Positions 18,421 to 28,027 of a DNA stretch of 64,000 nucleotides are shown one piece after another. The notes beneath the pieces are model-generated. The model saw nothing but the letters and a program-made list of their open reading frames with translations. It was not told the origin of the DNA and made no database searches. Each line of letters begins with the position of its first letter. Position 1 is the stretch's first letter. The stretch spans positions 496,001 through 560,000 of the forward strand of contig NZ_CAMZOF010000006.1 in NCBI RefSeq assembly GCF_947331435.1, in the 5' to 3' direction. The stretch is from Pelagibius sp. Alg239-R121. Its GTDB lineage: Bacteria; Pseudomonadota; Alphaproteobacteria; Kiloniellales; Kiloniellaceae. The position numbers were made by a program, and so were the translations under genes.

Positions 18421-19539
18421 CTAATTGGTGATGTTTCTCGGAAAAACAAACGCTTGGCTGCGATCAAGGTAAACGTCGAGTGCTTCACCCTCCGCGGGAA
18501 GATATCTTCCGGGTATACGCGCATGCCAATGAAGCGGATGCCCCTGATACTGAACTTCGTGCGGTGTCACGCCGGATTGGGCCGTTGAGTCCTGGTGATC
18601 GCCCAATTGCAGATGCACCAGACTGCTGCGTCCAAGCATGCGGGCGGCCAGCACTGTGGCCGTATTGTCGGCGGGCTCTTCGCTGCTTCCCGGGGTCTTC
18701 AGGCGAAGCGCCTCGGGGCGGACCAGCACGCTCACCTCCGTACCGTCCGCCATATCGCTGGTTGGGATCGAGCCGAAAGGCGTTGAAACCTGCCCAGAAA
18801 CGCAGATTCCTTCCAGTTCGTTTGTTTCACCGAAAAAAGTCGCCACAAAGGCATTTCGAGGCGCGAAGTAGAGATCGCTGGGTCTGCCCTGCTGTTCGAC
18901 CCTTCCCGCCCGCATCAGGGCGATCCGATCCGCCATGAACATGGCTTCTTCGGGATCATGGGTCACCATCAGGGTCGCAGTCCCGCTTTCTTTCAGGACA
19001 TGCAGGGTTTCGTCGCGCACCTGATGCCGCAGCCGCGAGTCCAGACCTGAAAAAGGCTCGTCCAGCAGCATAATCTTGGGTTGCGGTGCCAAGGCCCTGG
19101 CCAGCGCGACCCGTTGCTGCTGGCCGCCGGAGAGCATGTGTGGAAAGGCGTCGCGGTAGCTTTCCATGCCAACCTGGGTCAGCGCCGTGGTCACCCGCTC
19201 CGCACGTAAAGAAGCGGAGGCACGAGAAAGACCAAAGGCCACATTGTCGGCGATGGAGAGGTGAGGAAACAGAGCAAAGTCCTGGAAAACCAGGCCGATA
19301 CCCCGCTCCTCAGGCGCCAGATTCCGGTTGGGTTCGCCAACGGTCTTACCAGACATGGCGATACGGCCCTGCTGCAACGGCTCCAGTCCGGCGGCAATGC
19401 GCAAAGCCGTGGTTTTCCCGCACCCCGAGGGGCCCAGAAGGCATACGAGTTCACCCGACTTCACCGAAAGTTCGAGATCATCGACCGCCTGCACCTGGCC
19501 AAAGGAATGACTGACATGCTCGAACTTGAGCGCGTCCAT
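18421..19539 (-). CDS. ABC transporter ATP-binding protein of the FbpC/PotA (CUT1-like) type
   Basis: The product is the ATPase subunit of an importer, most like ferric-iron (FbpC) or spermidine/putrescine (PotA) types. Motifs are Walker A GPSGCGKTT, signature LSGGQQQR, Walker B IMLLDEPFSGLDSR and the switch His in MVTHDPEEA. A C-terminal TOBE-like domain fills the last 120 residues. The frame is open upstream to 19644, but the ATG at 19539 (MDALKFEHVSHSFG) is the right family start. No permease or binding-protein gene is next to it, so the ATPase is an orphan in this window and its substrate cannot be assigned. Confidence 0.88.
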   Translation of the reverse strand: MDALKFEHVSHSFGQVQAVDDLELSVKSGELVCLLGPSGCGKTTALRIAAGLEPLQQGRIAMSGKTVGEPNRNLAPEERGIGLVFQDFALFPHLSIADNVAFGLSRASASLRAERVTTALTQVGMESYRDAFPHMLSGGQQQRVALARALAPQPKIMLLDEPFSGLDSRLRHQVRDETLHVLKESGTATLMVTHDPEEAMFMADRIALMRAGRVEQQGRPSDLYFAPRNAFVATFFGETNELEGICVSGQVSTPFGSIPTSDMADGTEVSVLVRPEALRLKTPGSSEEPADNTATVLAARMLGRSSLVHLQLGDHQDSTAQSGVTPHEVQYQGHPLHWHARIPGRYLPAEGEALDVYLDRSQAFVFPRNITN

Positions 19540-19689
19540 AGACCCACTTTCATCGAATTCTGGTTTTAGGCCGACACAGCGCCGCTGTCCGCCTGTACCT
19601 GCGGCTCCAGAGCAACCGCCTGCGCCGAGCAGAGGTAATGCCACTGCGATTAAAAATCAATCTCTGAGATGAAAAGGCTGTTGAGGCGG

Positions 19690-20481
19690 TTACGTCACCG
19701 GTTCTACGTCCTGCGCCTCATCTTCCGATTCCAACTCCGACTCAGATACGCCCAGATCGCCACCTTCTTGATCAGGCTCATTCGTATCCGCTGCTTCGGA
19801 GGTTTCCACGGCCGACAAGGGTTCGCCGAAATCTTCCGGCAAAAGCTCTTCTTCCTCGTCCGCCTCCTCGTCCTCTTCTTCAGGCGCGATGTCTTCGCCG
19901 TCATCGCCCGAAGCAAGCAGAACACCGCGGCCTCCGAGTGCCGTGATGGCCGGGCGGCTATCCAGTAAACCGGCGGCCTTCAGTTCCTCGATGCCCGGCA
20001 GGGAATCGACTGTGTCCAGGCCGAAATGATCCAGGAATGAATCTGTGGTGCCCCAGGTAACCGGTCGTCCGGGCGTTTTGCGCCGGCCTTTTAACTTGAT
20101 CCAACCGGCTTCCAGAAGCGTGTCCAGAGTCCCTTTAGAGAGAGCGACACCACGGATTTCTTCGATTTCGCCCCGCGTGACTGGTTGGTGATAGGCAACG
20201 ATCGCAAGGGTCTCCACCGCTGCGCGGGTCAACTTTTTAACCGCAGTGGTTTCGATCTTCATATAGGGTGCCAGGTCGGCCGCTGTCCGAAAGGCCCAGC
20301 AGTCCGCGATCTGAACCAGATTTACACCGCGGTTTGCATAAAGAGCCTGAAGTTCGATGATCAAGCCATTGATATCTGCGCCTTCTGGGAGGTGGCGCTT
20401 CAGATGATCCGGCTTGATCGGCTTTGGTGACCCAAAGAAGATTGCCTCCAGCAGGCGAAGTTGATCGAAGCGTTCGTTCAT
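19690..20481 (-). CDS. scpB: Segregation and condensation protein B
   Basis: ScpB is a winged-helix partner of SMC and ScpA in the bacterial condensin that compacts and segregates the chromosome. The N-terminal 180 residues contain the two winged-helix domains, with AVETLAIVAYHQPVTRGEIEEIRG as the clearest family signature. The last 80 residues are an acidic Glu/Asp-rich tail that is longer than in many ScpBs. The start overlaps the scpA stop by 4 bp. Confidence 0.95.
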   Translation of the reverse strand: MNERFDQLRLLEAIFFGSPKPIKPDHLKRHLPEGADINGLIIELQALYANRGVNLVQIADCWAFRTAADLAPYMKIETTAVKKLTRAAVETLAIVAYHQPVTRGEIEEIRGVALSKGTLDTLLEAGWIKLKGRRKTPGRPVTWGTTDSFLDHFGLDTVDSLPGIEELKAAGLLDSRPAITALGGRGVLLASGDDGEDIAPEEEDEEADEEEELLPEDFGEPLSAVETSEAADTNEPDQEGGDLGVSESELESEDEAQDVEPVT

Positions 20482-21296
20482 GACCGGTCCCGGGTATCTT
20501 CATCGACGCCACGGAAATAGATCGTTCCGAACATTCCGTCTTGTCTTATCTGCAGTTTACCCTCGCGACAGAGTTCAAGCGAGGCAACAAAGGTGGTTGC
20601 CACGGCGGACCGGCGGACCAGCGGGTCCAGCAGATCGCTGGGCAGGAAGGAACTGAGTGTTTTCCAGTTAGGCGACGCCCCTAACAGCGATGTCAGACGT
20701 TGCAGTGCGTCATCGACCGTATAGAGTTCGGTCGCTTGTATATGCAAGCTGGAGACTTCGTTGCGGACGCGGTTTTTGGCGTAGGCGCGCAGCAACTCCA
20801 GCAGAGACACATCGAAGGTCGTCGTGGTCTCGACCCGCAGCTGCTCCGGTTCGCCGCGGACGAAAATCCCCTGCCCAAGGCGCGGCCGTTCGACCAGCAG
20901 TTTCCCGGCTTTCTGCATAGACTCAAGGCGTTGCAGCTGGAACTTCAAGGCCGCCGCCATCTCGGCGCCGCTCGGTTCCTCGTCGCCCGCCGGCTCCGGC
21001 AGCATCAGACGGGACTTCAGATAAGCCAGCCAGGCGGCCATCACCAGATAGTCCGCTGCCAATTCCAGGCGCACCTTGCGCGCTTCGCGAACGAACTCGA
21101 GATATTGATCGGCGAGCGCAAGGATGGAGATACCGGTCAGATCGACCTTTTGGTCGCGGGCCAGCTGCAAGAGCACATCGATCGGACCTTCATAGCCCTC
21201 GAGATCGAGAATCAGCCCATCAGTGCGCTTGGACTGGAGGCCGGAATCCTCCTCGAAGGCGTCGTCGCCGATAGTTTGTTCCTGCTCCGTGGACAC
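20478..21296 (-). CDS. scpA: Segregation and condensation protein A (kleisin)
   Basis: ScpA is the kleisin subunit that bridges the heads of the SMC dimer. The 272-residue product has the N-terminal family block LEGYEGPIDVLLQLARDQKVDL and the C-terminal winged-helix block with TFVASLELCREGKLQIRQ. The start appears to be GTG at 21296. It is coupled to scpB by a 4-bp overlap. A site-2-type protease gene is placed just upstream on the same strand. Confidence 0.95.
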   Translation of the reverse strand: MSTEQEQTIGDDAFEEDSGLQSKRTDGLILDLEGYEGPIDVLLQLARDQKVDLTGISILALADQYLEFVREARKVRLELAADYLVMAAWLAYLKSRLMLPEPAGDEEPSGAEMAAALKFQLQRLESMQKAGKLLVERPRLGQGIFVRGEPEQLRVETTTTFDVSLLELLRAYAKNRVRNEVSSLHIQATELYTVDDALQRLTSLLGASPNWKTLSSFLPSDLLDPLVRRSAVATTFVASLELCREGKLQIRQDGMFGTIYFRGVDEDTRDRS

Positions 21297-21347
21297 CCCT
21301 GCCCCGCTAAATGTCGTATGTACGTACGGTTCGAGTCACAATATGCA

Positions 21348-22028
21348 CTAAAAACTGGTCAGCGATACAAAGAATGATATCAGCGCTTCTACAGGTGGCC
21401 CGATAATCCATCTGATGATATGGAGATCAAGGCCGTAATCCGCCAAAAAACTCGGAATAAGGATGGCGGCGATAAGGATCAAAAAGCCATATCGTTCCAG
21501 CCGCGCAAAACGGACCGCAAGAGGATACGGAAGCAAGCCCACCGCCACGCGCCCGCCATCCAGTGGCGGCAGGGGAATCATGTTAAAAACCGCTAACAAC
21601 ACATTGATAACAATAGAGTTGATGAGGTTTTGCCCTGCCCAGGAGGCTACGTCGGCTGGTAGAAAGACGACAAAATGCAACAGCAGCGCCGAAATCGTCG
21701 CAAGCAACAGGTTTGCGCCGGGGCCGGCGACGGCAACCAATACCATGTCCCGCCTGGGGTGGCGCAGCCGATCGAAACGCACCGGCACGGGCTTTGCCCA
21801 TCCGAAGAGAAAGCTTGAGCCGCTGATCAACAGCATCGCGGGCAGCAGGATCGTGCCGAATGGATCAATGTGCCGCAATGGATTGAAATTAACGCGCCCG
21901 AGACGGTAGGCCGTATCGTCACCAAGCTTCCATGCGATATAACCATGCGCGGCTTCGTGAATTGTAACGGCTAGCAGGATGGGTAAAGCCCAAACGGTAA
22001 TTTCCTGCAATATTGCGGAAAAATCCAA
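21348..22028 (-). CDS. Site-2 protease family (M50) integral membrane metalloprotease
   Basis: A 226-residue polytopic membrane protein of the compact M50 family. The zinc motif HEAAH lies in the first helix (His24, Glu25, His28), and the third ligand region is in NMIPLPPLDGGRV. There is no PDZ domain, unlike RseP. Such short forms may cleave membrane-bound regulators, but no substrate is known. It sits between nagZ and scpA on the same strand, within a likely operon that runs from argS to scpB. Confidence 0.9.
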   Translation of the reverse strand: MDFSAILQEITVWALPILLAVTIHEAAHGYIAWKLGDDTAYRLGRVNFNPLRHIDPFGTILLPAMLLISGSSFLFGWAKPVPVRFDRLRHPRRDMVLVAVAGPGANLLLATISALLLHFVVFLPADVASWAGQNLINSIVINVLLAVFNMIPLPPLDGGRVAVGLLPYPLAVRFARLERYGFLILIAAILIPSFLADYGLDLHIIRWIIGPPVEALISFFVSLTSF

Positions 22029-22073
22029 ACTCTATTCCTCGCTGAGTCCCAAAGCCTGAGAGACTGCGTGTCT

Positions 22074-23102
22074 CTACTCTGTGCCCAGTAACTCGTCCAA
22101 GCGCTCGACCGCGTCCTGATAGGCCAGGTCATCGGGTGTTCCGAGGCGTTTAGCTGCAGTGGCAGCACGATCGCGGGCTTCCTGGCTCATGATCTGCGAA
22201 TTGGCCGCGACAGCCTGCATTTCGTCCGGTTTTCCATTGCAATGCAATGCGATATCGCATCCTGCCGCCAAGGCGGCAGCCGCACGCTGCCCCAGATTTC
22301 CCTCCAGGGCTTCCATGGAGAGATCGTCAGACAGAAGAAGGCCGTTAAAGCCGATATAGTCTCTGATGACCTCTTGCACCACCTTTTGCGACGCAGTCGC
22401 AGGCCGATCCGAATCGACGGCTGTATAGACAACATGTCCCGTCATGGCCCAAGGCGCCTCTGCACGCAGTCGGAAGGCCTCAAAGTCTTCTGCCTTGAGT
22501 TCGTCGAGAGAGGCCGTGACCACAGGCAGCGTGAGGTGACTGTCGACCATGGCCCGCCCGTGTCCCGGAATATGCTTGATAACCGGCATGACACCACCTG
22601 ACAGGCAGGCATCCATGCAAACCTTGCCCAGTTGCGCCGCGATCACGGGGTCCGCAGCGAAAGCGCGATCCCCAATGACATCGTGTGCGCCTGGAAGAGC
22701 CAGATCCAGAGACGGAATGCAGTTGACGTTCAAGCCGACATCCCTGAGTTCGGCGGCCATCAGTTCCGTGTTGAGCCGGACCGCCTCTTCGGCCGTTGCT
22801 GGATCGCGCGCCACGAGCGCACCAAGCCGTCCCGGTGCCGGCACCGCCCGCCAGTTGGGCGGCTTAAGCCGTGTGACCCGTCCGCCTTCCTGGTCGACCA
22901 GTATCGGCGCATCTTCCCGCCCGATCGCTTCGCGCAGGTCGTAGGTCAGGTGACGCAGCTGCTCCGGAGATTCGCAGTTTCGTTTGAAGAGAATGAAACC
23001 GAAGGGATTAGCCTCGGCGAAAAACGCACGTTCCCAATCCGTTAAAACAGTACCTTCACAGCCGAATATAATGGCCGAGGTGTTTTCGGGTAGAGTTTTC
23101 AT
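22074..23102 (-). CDS. nagZ: Beta-N-acetylhexosaminidase NagZ
   Basis: NagZ is a cytoplasmic glycoside hydrolase family 3 enzyme that removes N-acetylglucosamine from anhydro-muropeptides during peptidoglycan recycling. The 342-residue product has the family motifs LVDQEGGRVTRL, the KHIPGHGRAMVDSH catalytic-loop segment and the nucleophile region LLSDDLSMEAL. The ATG at 23102 (MKTLPENTSAII) is chosen over a longer frame from 23159 because it gives the normal N terminus and lies only 5 bp after the SPOR gene stop. No signal peptide is present. Confidence 0.95.
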   Translation of the reverse strand: MKTLPENTSAIIFGCEGTVLTDWERAFFAEANPFGFILFKRNCESPEQLRHLTYDLREAIGREDAPILVDQEGGRVTRLKPPNWRAVPAPGRLGALVARDPATAEEAVRLNTELMAAELRDVGLNVNCIPSLDLALPGAHDVIGDRAFAADPVIAAQLGKVCMDACLSGGVMPVIKHIPGHGRAMVDSHLTLPVVTASLDELKAEDFEAFRLRAEAPWAMTGHVVYTAVDSDRPATASQKVVQEVIRDYIGFNGLLLSDDLSMEALEGNLGQRAAAALAAGCDIALHCNGKPDEMQAVAANSQIMSQEARDRAATAAKRLGTPDDLAYQDAVERLDELLGTE

Positions 23103-23107
23103 AGCGA

Positions 23108-24304
23108 TCAACGACGCTTGACCAGGCAGTCCTGTTTGGCTGCCTTGAGTTGTGCACAAAGATCCTGCGCAGTGGCCTTGGTTGGAAAAGGCCCAGTCTG
23201 CAGGCGGTATCGAGTACCGATGCCCTCGATATCGGCTTTTTCGACAATCGGTTTCATGCGGGACAGCAAGTTCTTGTTTTCACCTTGAATTCGGCCCCAT
23301 TCCTGTAGTGCATCCTTTTCCGAGCGCAGGGATGCGAGCTGCAGGATGTAGCCGCTGTCGGTCGGCACCTTGGCGGTTTGTGTAACGGGCTTTGCCGTTT
23401 CCACCTTTGGAGCCACGACTTTCGGGGCCACAGGTTTCGGCGTCACGGCGGCAGCCTCTGCGACCTTGGGCAGAGGCTTGGGCTCGGCAGGTTTTGGTGC
23501 GACCCGCTCTTTCGCCGCCTTCTCCGCCTTCGGCTGTACTTTTGCCACAGTCTGTGAGGCAGAGTCCTGCGTCTTTTCGGCGAGCTGCGCGGCTGACGCG
23601 CCTGCTTGTTCAATCGCAGTTTTTGCAGTGTCAGTGGCTTTTGCGACGCTGTTTTCACCATCTTCCTGCAGCGATGCCGAGCCAGCTTCCGCGGATTCGG
23701 TAACCACCACCGGGCTGTCAGTGACATCTTCGCGGTCAGCAGGCGCACCTTCTGCAGTCTCTGCGCTGGCGCTTGCCTCAGGAACAGGAAGCGGGGCTTC
23801 AGGGGGCGGCAACAGACGTTCGACTTGCGGCTTTTCCGGATCCGGATTGAGAATTAGCTTGTCCTGATGCTGAACTTTCATTCCGCCTGGATCTTCCGGT
23901 TTTGATTTTACCGGTTCCGGATCTGCCTGGATCAACTCAACCGTTTGCTGCCCATCAGGTGCAGCGCTCGGATCGGCAAAGGCGAACCAGACGACTGCGC
24001 CGAAAGCCGAGAGCAGCATCAATGCGATACCGATCGGCAACAGCCGTGAACGGCGCCGCAGGTCGCGTTCCATATCGGCGGTGTCTTGAACAAAATCGTC
24101 CATTTGTATTCCCTGGTCTTGGCCCTGTGACAGGCCCGGATCCAATCTCTGTTCCGCCGTCAAACCCGGCGGACTCTGCCTTGCCGAGGTGTTCTGTCCG
24201 GCTGCAGCGGTACTCGAGGGGGCCTGAAGTCCCGGACCGGCCCGCAATCCTTCCAAAGCACGCTCGAACCTCTGATAGCTGTCCGAACCACCGTCTGCGG
24301 GCAC
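23108..24304 (-). CDS. SPOR-domain membrane protein
   Basis: The product has a cytoplasmic N-terminal part of about 85 residues and a single membrane helix (LLPIGIALMLLSAFGAVVWFAF, about residues 85-107). A long periplasmic linker rich in Pro, Ala, Lys and Val follows, and then a C-terminal SPOR domain (GYILQLASLRSEKDALQEW to CLVKRR). SPOR domains bind denuded glycan strands at division septa, so it probably acts in cell division or wall remodelling. Translation starts at a GTG overlapping the argS stop by one base. Confidence 0.9.
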   Translation of the reverse strand: MPADGGSDSYQRFERALEGLRAGPGLQAPSSTAAAGQNTSARQSPPGLTAEQRLDPGLSQGQDQGIQMDDFVQDTADMERDLRRRSRLLPIGIALMLLSAFGAVVWFAFADPSAAPDGQQTVELIQADPEPVKSKPEDPGGMKVQHQDKLILNPDPEKPQVERLLPPPEAPLPVPEASASAETAEGAPADREDVTDSPVVVTESAEAGSASLQEDGENSVAKATDTAKTAIEQAGASAAQLAEKTQDSASQTVAKVQPKAEKAAKERVAPKPAEPKPLPKVAEAAAVTPKPVAPKVVAPKVETAKPVTQTAKVPTDSGYILQLASLRSEKDALQEWGRIQGENKNLLSRMKPIVEKADIEGIGTRYRLQTGPFPTKATAQDLCAQLKAAKQDCLVKRR

Positions 24305-26046
24305 TACCGCATCTCCTCAACCGGCTCGACGCCAAATACCTCCAGTCCCGAAGCGACCACGACCGCAACAGAGCGAACCAATGCCATACGCGCTTGCGTT
24401 AACTTCGGCTGGCCATGGACGATGAAACGTACATTGCCCTTGGTCCAAAGGCCGTGGAAGGCCGCAGCCAGATCGTAAAGATAAAACGCAACCCTGTGAG
24501 GTTCATGTGCCTCTGCCGCGCTCTCAACCAGTCTAGGCCACTCGGCAAGCAGCTTCATCACAGCAAGCTCGTCCGAGTCGGTCAACAAATTGAGTTCGCT
24601 GGCCCGCAAGGATACATCATCTAGGGGCAGATCCGGAAAGGCTTCGGCGCACATACGTGCAACGGAATGCGCGCGTGCATGCGCATAGTTAACGTAAAAT
24701 ACCGGATTGTCGCGGCTCTGTTCGAGAACCTTTTCCAGGTCGAAATCCAGGGGCGCATCGTTTTTTCGGGTCAGCATGATGAAACGCACGACGTCCTTAC
24801 CGACTTCGTCGATCACCTCTTGCAGTGTGACGAAATTGCCCGAGCGTTTGGACATCTTCACCATCTCGCCGCCACGCATGAGCTTGACGAGCTGGCAGAT
24901 TTTAACGTCGAGCTTTCCCTCACCACCGGTCAGGGCCGCGACCGCCGCCTGCATGCGCTTGACGTAGCCGCCATGATCCGCGCCCCAGACGTTGATCATG
25001 GTCTGGCCGCCGCGCCGGAACTTGTCCAGGTGGTAGGCGATGTCGTTGGCGAAGTAGGTCAGGCTGCCGTCTGATTTGAGCAGAGGACGATCCACATCGT
25101 CTCCAAAATCCGTCGCCTTGAATAGAGTCAGCGGCACGGGTTCCCAATCGTCCGGCTTCTTTCCCTTGGGCGGTTCCAGCACGCCGGTATAGACCAACCC
25201 CCGTTCCGTCAGGGTCTTGATCGCATCTTCGACGCCGCCGTTGTCGACCATGGCCCGTTCCGATGAAAAGACATCGTGCCTGACGCCCAAGCCAGCGAGA
25301 TTTTCGCGCACAAGGTCCATCATGGCATCAATTGCAAACTGGCGGACTTCAGGCAGCCAGACTTCTTCCGGTTGTTCGAGCCACTTGTCCCCGTCCCGGG
25401 CAACAAGGCTTTGCCCCACATTCTTGAGGTATCCCGCCGGATAGAGGCCCTCGGGAATCTTGCCGATATCCTCGCCGAGTGCTTCCCGATAGCGCAGATA
25501 GGCGGAGCGCGCCAGAACGTCCACCTGGGCGCCGGCGTCATTGATGTAGTACTCGCGGACAACCTTATAGCCCGCTTTGGCGATCAGGGATGCCAATACG
25601 TCGCCGACGACAGAACCCCGCGCATGCCCGACGGTCAGAGGCCCGGTTGGATTTGCCGAGACGAACTCAACGTTAACCATCTCGCCCCCGCCCAGATCGG
25701 AATCACCGTAGTGGGTCCCGGACTTCAGGATGTCGCGCAGACAATTACGCCAGAATTCGTCTTCCAGACTGACATTGATGAAGCCCGGACCGGCAATCTC
25801 GACCTGTTCCACCGACGCTATCCCTCGCAGGCGTGAAGCGAGTGTTTCCGCCAGATCGCGTGGCTTCTGTCCCGCCTGCTTGGCCAGTACCATCGCAGCG
25901 TTTGTGGCAATGTCACCATGCGTACGGTCGCGGGGCGGTTCAGCTGAAACCCGGCTTAGATCGAGGCCAGCGGGGAGTTGCCCGGCCTTCTCCATCTCTC
26001 CAAGTGCGGAGATGATGTTTTCCCTGAAGGATTTGAAAACGTTCAT
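24304..26046 (-). CDS. argS: Arginyl-tRNA synthetase
   Basis: ArgS attaches arginine to its tRNA. The 580-residue class I synthetase has the N-terminal tRNA-binding domain and the HIGH-like motif in [15 protein letters not shown]. The catalytic domain includes [17 protein letters not shown] and [10 protein letters not shown], and a C-terminal DALR anticodon-binding domain completes the protein. The ATG at 26046 is chosen because [11 protein letters not shown] matches family N termini; the frame extends seven codons upstream. It is directly downstream of dgt. Confidence 0.97.
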   Translation of the reverse strand: MNVFKSFRENIISALGEMEKAGQLPAGLDLSRVSAEPPRDRTHGDIATNAAMVLAKQAGQKPRDLAETLASRLRGIASVEQVEIAGPGFINVSLEDEFWRNCLRDILKSGTHYGDSDLGGGEMVNVEFVSANPTGPLTVGHARGSVVGDVLASLIAKAGYKVVREYYINDAGAQVDVLARSAYLRYREALGEDIGKIPEGLYPAGYLKNVGQSLVARDGDKWLEQPEEVWLPEVRQFAIDAMMDLVRENLAGLGVRHDVFSSERAMVDNGGVEDAIKTLTERGLVYTGVLEPPKGKKPDDWEPVPLTLFKATDFGDDVDRPLLKSDGSLTYFANDIAYHLDKFRRGGQTMINVWGADHGGYVKRMQAAVAALTGGEGKLDVKICQLVKLMRGGEMVKMSKRSGNFVTLQEVIDEVGKDVVRFIMLTRKNDAPLDFDLEKVLEQSRDNPVFYVNYAHARAHSVARMCAEAFPDLPLDDVSLRASELNLLTDSDELAVMKLLAEWPRLVESAAEAHEPHRVAFYLYDLAAAFHGLWTKGNVRFIVHGQPKLTQARMALVRSVAVVVASGLEVFGVEPVEEMR

Positions 26047-26059
26047 AGTTGTTGAATTT

Positions 26060-27244
26060 CTAGCCAATTAATTTGGCATGTTCCTGCATTGCAAATCTGT
26101 CGGTCATTCCAGCGATATAGTCCGCGATCAGGCGTGCTGCGCCTGTATCGTCAAGGCTTCCCGTTTCATCGCGCCATTGATCGGGCAATGCGGAAGGATT
26201 GGCCTGATAATGTCGGAATAGGTCTCTGGCAACCACTTTGACCTCTGAAGTCATTCGCATTACGCGCTCGTGACGATACATGCGCGAAAACAGAAACGAC
26301 CGGAGGACGCGCTCGTTTTCCCTCATCTCTTCAGAAAAGGCAACGATCGGATGGTCTAAAGCTCTTACATCGGCGGAGCACTGCGGCGCGGCGGATTCCA
26401 GACGTCTTCTGGTCTCCTCAAGCAGGTCATTGACCATCCGGTCTATCAGGCGCCGGACAGACTCATGGATCAGGCTGGTCTCGTCGATCCCGGGATAGGT
26501 TTCGGCGACGAACGCGAACATCGGGCCGACCAGCGGGATTTCGTGAAGATCCTCGATGGTAAAAAGACCCGCACGAAGACCATCATCGATATCGTGATTG
26601 TTGTACGCGATATCATCGGCCAGCGCCGCAACCTGGGCTTCGGCACCGGCGAAACTGTCGACTTCCAGATCGAAGCCTTTACAAAATTCCGTGATAAACC
26701 GCCCTGCCCCGCCTTTTGCACGTTCTTTTTCTCCAGCGTTGGGGCCCGACAGCGGTCCATTGTGCTTGACCACCCCTTCCAGAGTTTCCCACGTCAGATT
26801 CAGACCGCGAAAGCGGGCATACCGATGCTCAAGGTCGGCGATAATGCGAAAGGTCTGCTCGTTGTGATCGAACCCACCAAAGGGCGCCATCATTTCGCCC
26901 AGGACATCCTCACCGGCATGACCAAAGGGCGTGTGGCCCAGATCATGCGCTAAAGCGATGGCCTCCGCGAGATCTTCGTTCAGTCTCAAAGTACGGCTGA
27001 TACTGCGGGCAATCTGCGCGACTTCCAGGGAGTGAGTCAGGCGCGTGCGGAAATGATCGCCTTCGTGATAGACGAAAACCTGCGTTTTATACTGGAGCCG
27101 CCGAAAGGCGCCTGAATGGATAACCCGGTCACGATCACGCTGAAAGCACGAACGGGTCGGGCTTTCGGGCTCGTCAACCAGACGCCCGCGCGTTTTGCTG
27201 GGATCACAGGCGTAAGGCGCCAGATTCGCTGAAAGGTCCGACAT
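26060..27244 (-). CDS. dgt: Deoxyguanosinetriphosphate triphosphohydrolase-like protein (HD superfamily)
   Basis: The product belongs to the dNTP triphosphohydrolases, which split dNTPs to deoxynucleoside and triphosphate. HD-domain metal ligands appear in [14 protein letters not shown] (His), [16 protein letters not shown] (His-Asp) and [15 protein letters not shown]. The N terminus has [13 protein letters not shown]-like sequence ([19 protein letters not shown]), typical of the dgt type-2 subfamily. It is upstream of argS with a 13-bp gap and divergent from erpA. Confidence 0.93.
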   Translation of the reverse strand: MSDLSANLAPYACDPSKTRGRLVDEPESPTRSCFQRDRDRVIHSGAFRRLQYKTQVFVYHEGDHFRTRLTHSLEVAQIARSISRTLRLNEDLAEAIALAHDLGHTPFGHAGEDVLGEMMAPFGGFDHNEQTFRIIADLEHRYARFRGLNLTWETLEGVVKHNGPLSGPNAGEKERAKGGAGRFITEFCKGFDLEVDSFAGAEAQVAALADDIAYNNHDIDDGLRAGLFTIEDLHEIPLVGPMFAFVAETYPGIDETSLIHESVRRLIDRMVNDLLEETRRRLESAAPQCSADVRALDHPIVAFSEEMRENERVLRSFLFSRMYRHERVMRMTSEVKVVARDLFRHYQANPSALPDQWRDETGSLDDTGAARLIADYIAGMTDRFAMQEHAKLIG

Positions 27245-27401
27245 GCGCGGACACTAACGTTTTGCAACGCGAAAACGCAACGCCCGAACAGCGAAAATCC
27301 TTGAATTTCACAACTTTGCCCGACTTTACTCATTGTTGGGCATTAAGAACTTGGTGAATTGACAGCGGCTAAATTTTTCCTAAATAAGGAAACAGTAGAT
27401 T

Positions 27402-27429
27402 TTGCTGTTATTGTGACAGTGGCTATAAT
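27402..27429 (+). promoter_or_regulatory. Likely sigma-70 promoter of erpA
   Basis: TTGCTG at 27402-27407 and a perfect TATAAT at 27424-27429 are separated by 16 bp, and lie 29 bp before the erpA ATG. A GGAGG ribosome site sits in between, just before the ATG. No activator or IscR-type site could be confirmed by eye. Confidence 0.6.
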
Positions 27430-27457
27430 GGCCTGAGATGGTTTTGGAGGAATCGGA

Positions 27458-27814
27458 ATGAGCGACGTCCTGGATGTCGTCAAAACGCCTGAAGTGACGC
27501 TGTCCGCATCGGCGGCAAAGCGCATTGCCTGGCTGATCGAGCAAGAAGATCAGTCCGATTTGATGATGCGTGTCTCCGTGTCGGGCGGTGGCTGTTCAGG
27601 CTTCCAGTATGGCTTCTCTTTCGATGATACCGTCAATCAAGAGGACCATCGCTTTCAGCGTGACGGCGTTTCGGTCGTCATCGACGAGACATCTCTCGAA
27701 CTCCTCGGCGGCGCCGAAATCGATTTCGTTGAAGATTTGATCGGTGCTTCGTTCCAGATCATCAATCCGAACGCGACCTCGTCCTGCGGATGTGGCTCGT
27801 CCTTTTCGATATAG
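27458..27814 (+). CDS. erpA: Iron-sulfur cluster insertion protein ErpA (A-type carrier)
   Basis: A-type carriers hold an Fe-S cluster and pass it to target enzymes. The 118-residue product has the three conserved cysteines: Cys46 in GGGCSGFQYGF, and Cys110 and Cys112 in SSCGCGSSFSI. Overall spacing is normal. The sequence fits ErpA better than IscA, because it stands alone and not in an isc/suf operon. It is divergent from dgt, with a convincing promoter in the gap and a terminator after it. Confidence 0.92.
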   Translation: MSDVLDVVKTPEVTLSASAAKRIAWLIEQEDQSDLMMRVSVSGGGCSGFQYGFSFDDTVNQEDHRFQRDGVSVVIDETSLELLGGAEIDFVEDLIGASFQIINPNATSSCGCGSSFSI

Positions 27815-27872
27815 TCGGCAAAGCAACATCGATCTTGAACGTGCCTCTCGAGAGACTGTTTGGTTACATAAC

Positions 27873-27902
27873 GGGCCGCTTGCGAGCGGCCCTCTGTTTT
27901 TC
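27873..27902 (+). terminator. Rho-independent terminator after erpA
   Basis: GGGCCGCT (27873-27880) pairs with AGCGGCCC (27885-27892) across a TGCG loop, followed by TCTGTTTTT. It ends the erpA transcript about 60 bp after the stop. Confidence 0.85.
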
Positions 27903-27941
27903 TAGAGCGCGGTCGTTACTGATCAATTCGATCGATAACGA

Positions 27942-28020
27942 GAATCGTCCTCTAATCTATTGAAGGAGAGGCTGATTCACGTTTGACTTTGATTCACAGT
28001 TAAACGATCAGACTCAAACG
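27942..28020. repeat. Dispersed palindromic intergenic repeat, copy B
   Basis: This 79-bp segment matches 11169-11247 at GAATCGTCCTC, CTGATTCACGTTT and AAACGATC-GACTC. The hairpin is less perfect here: CGTTTGAC and GTTAAACG arms with internal mismatches. It ends 7 bp before the xth ATG, so it probably forms part of the xth leader. Confidence 0.7.
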
Positions 28021-28027
28021 GGGGCTT

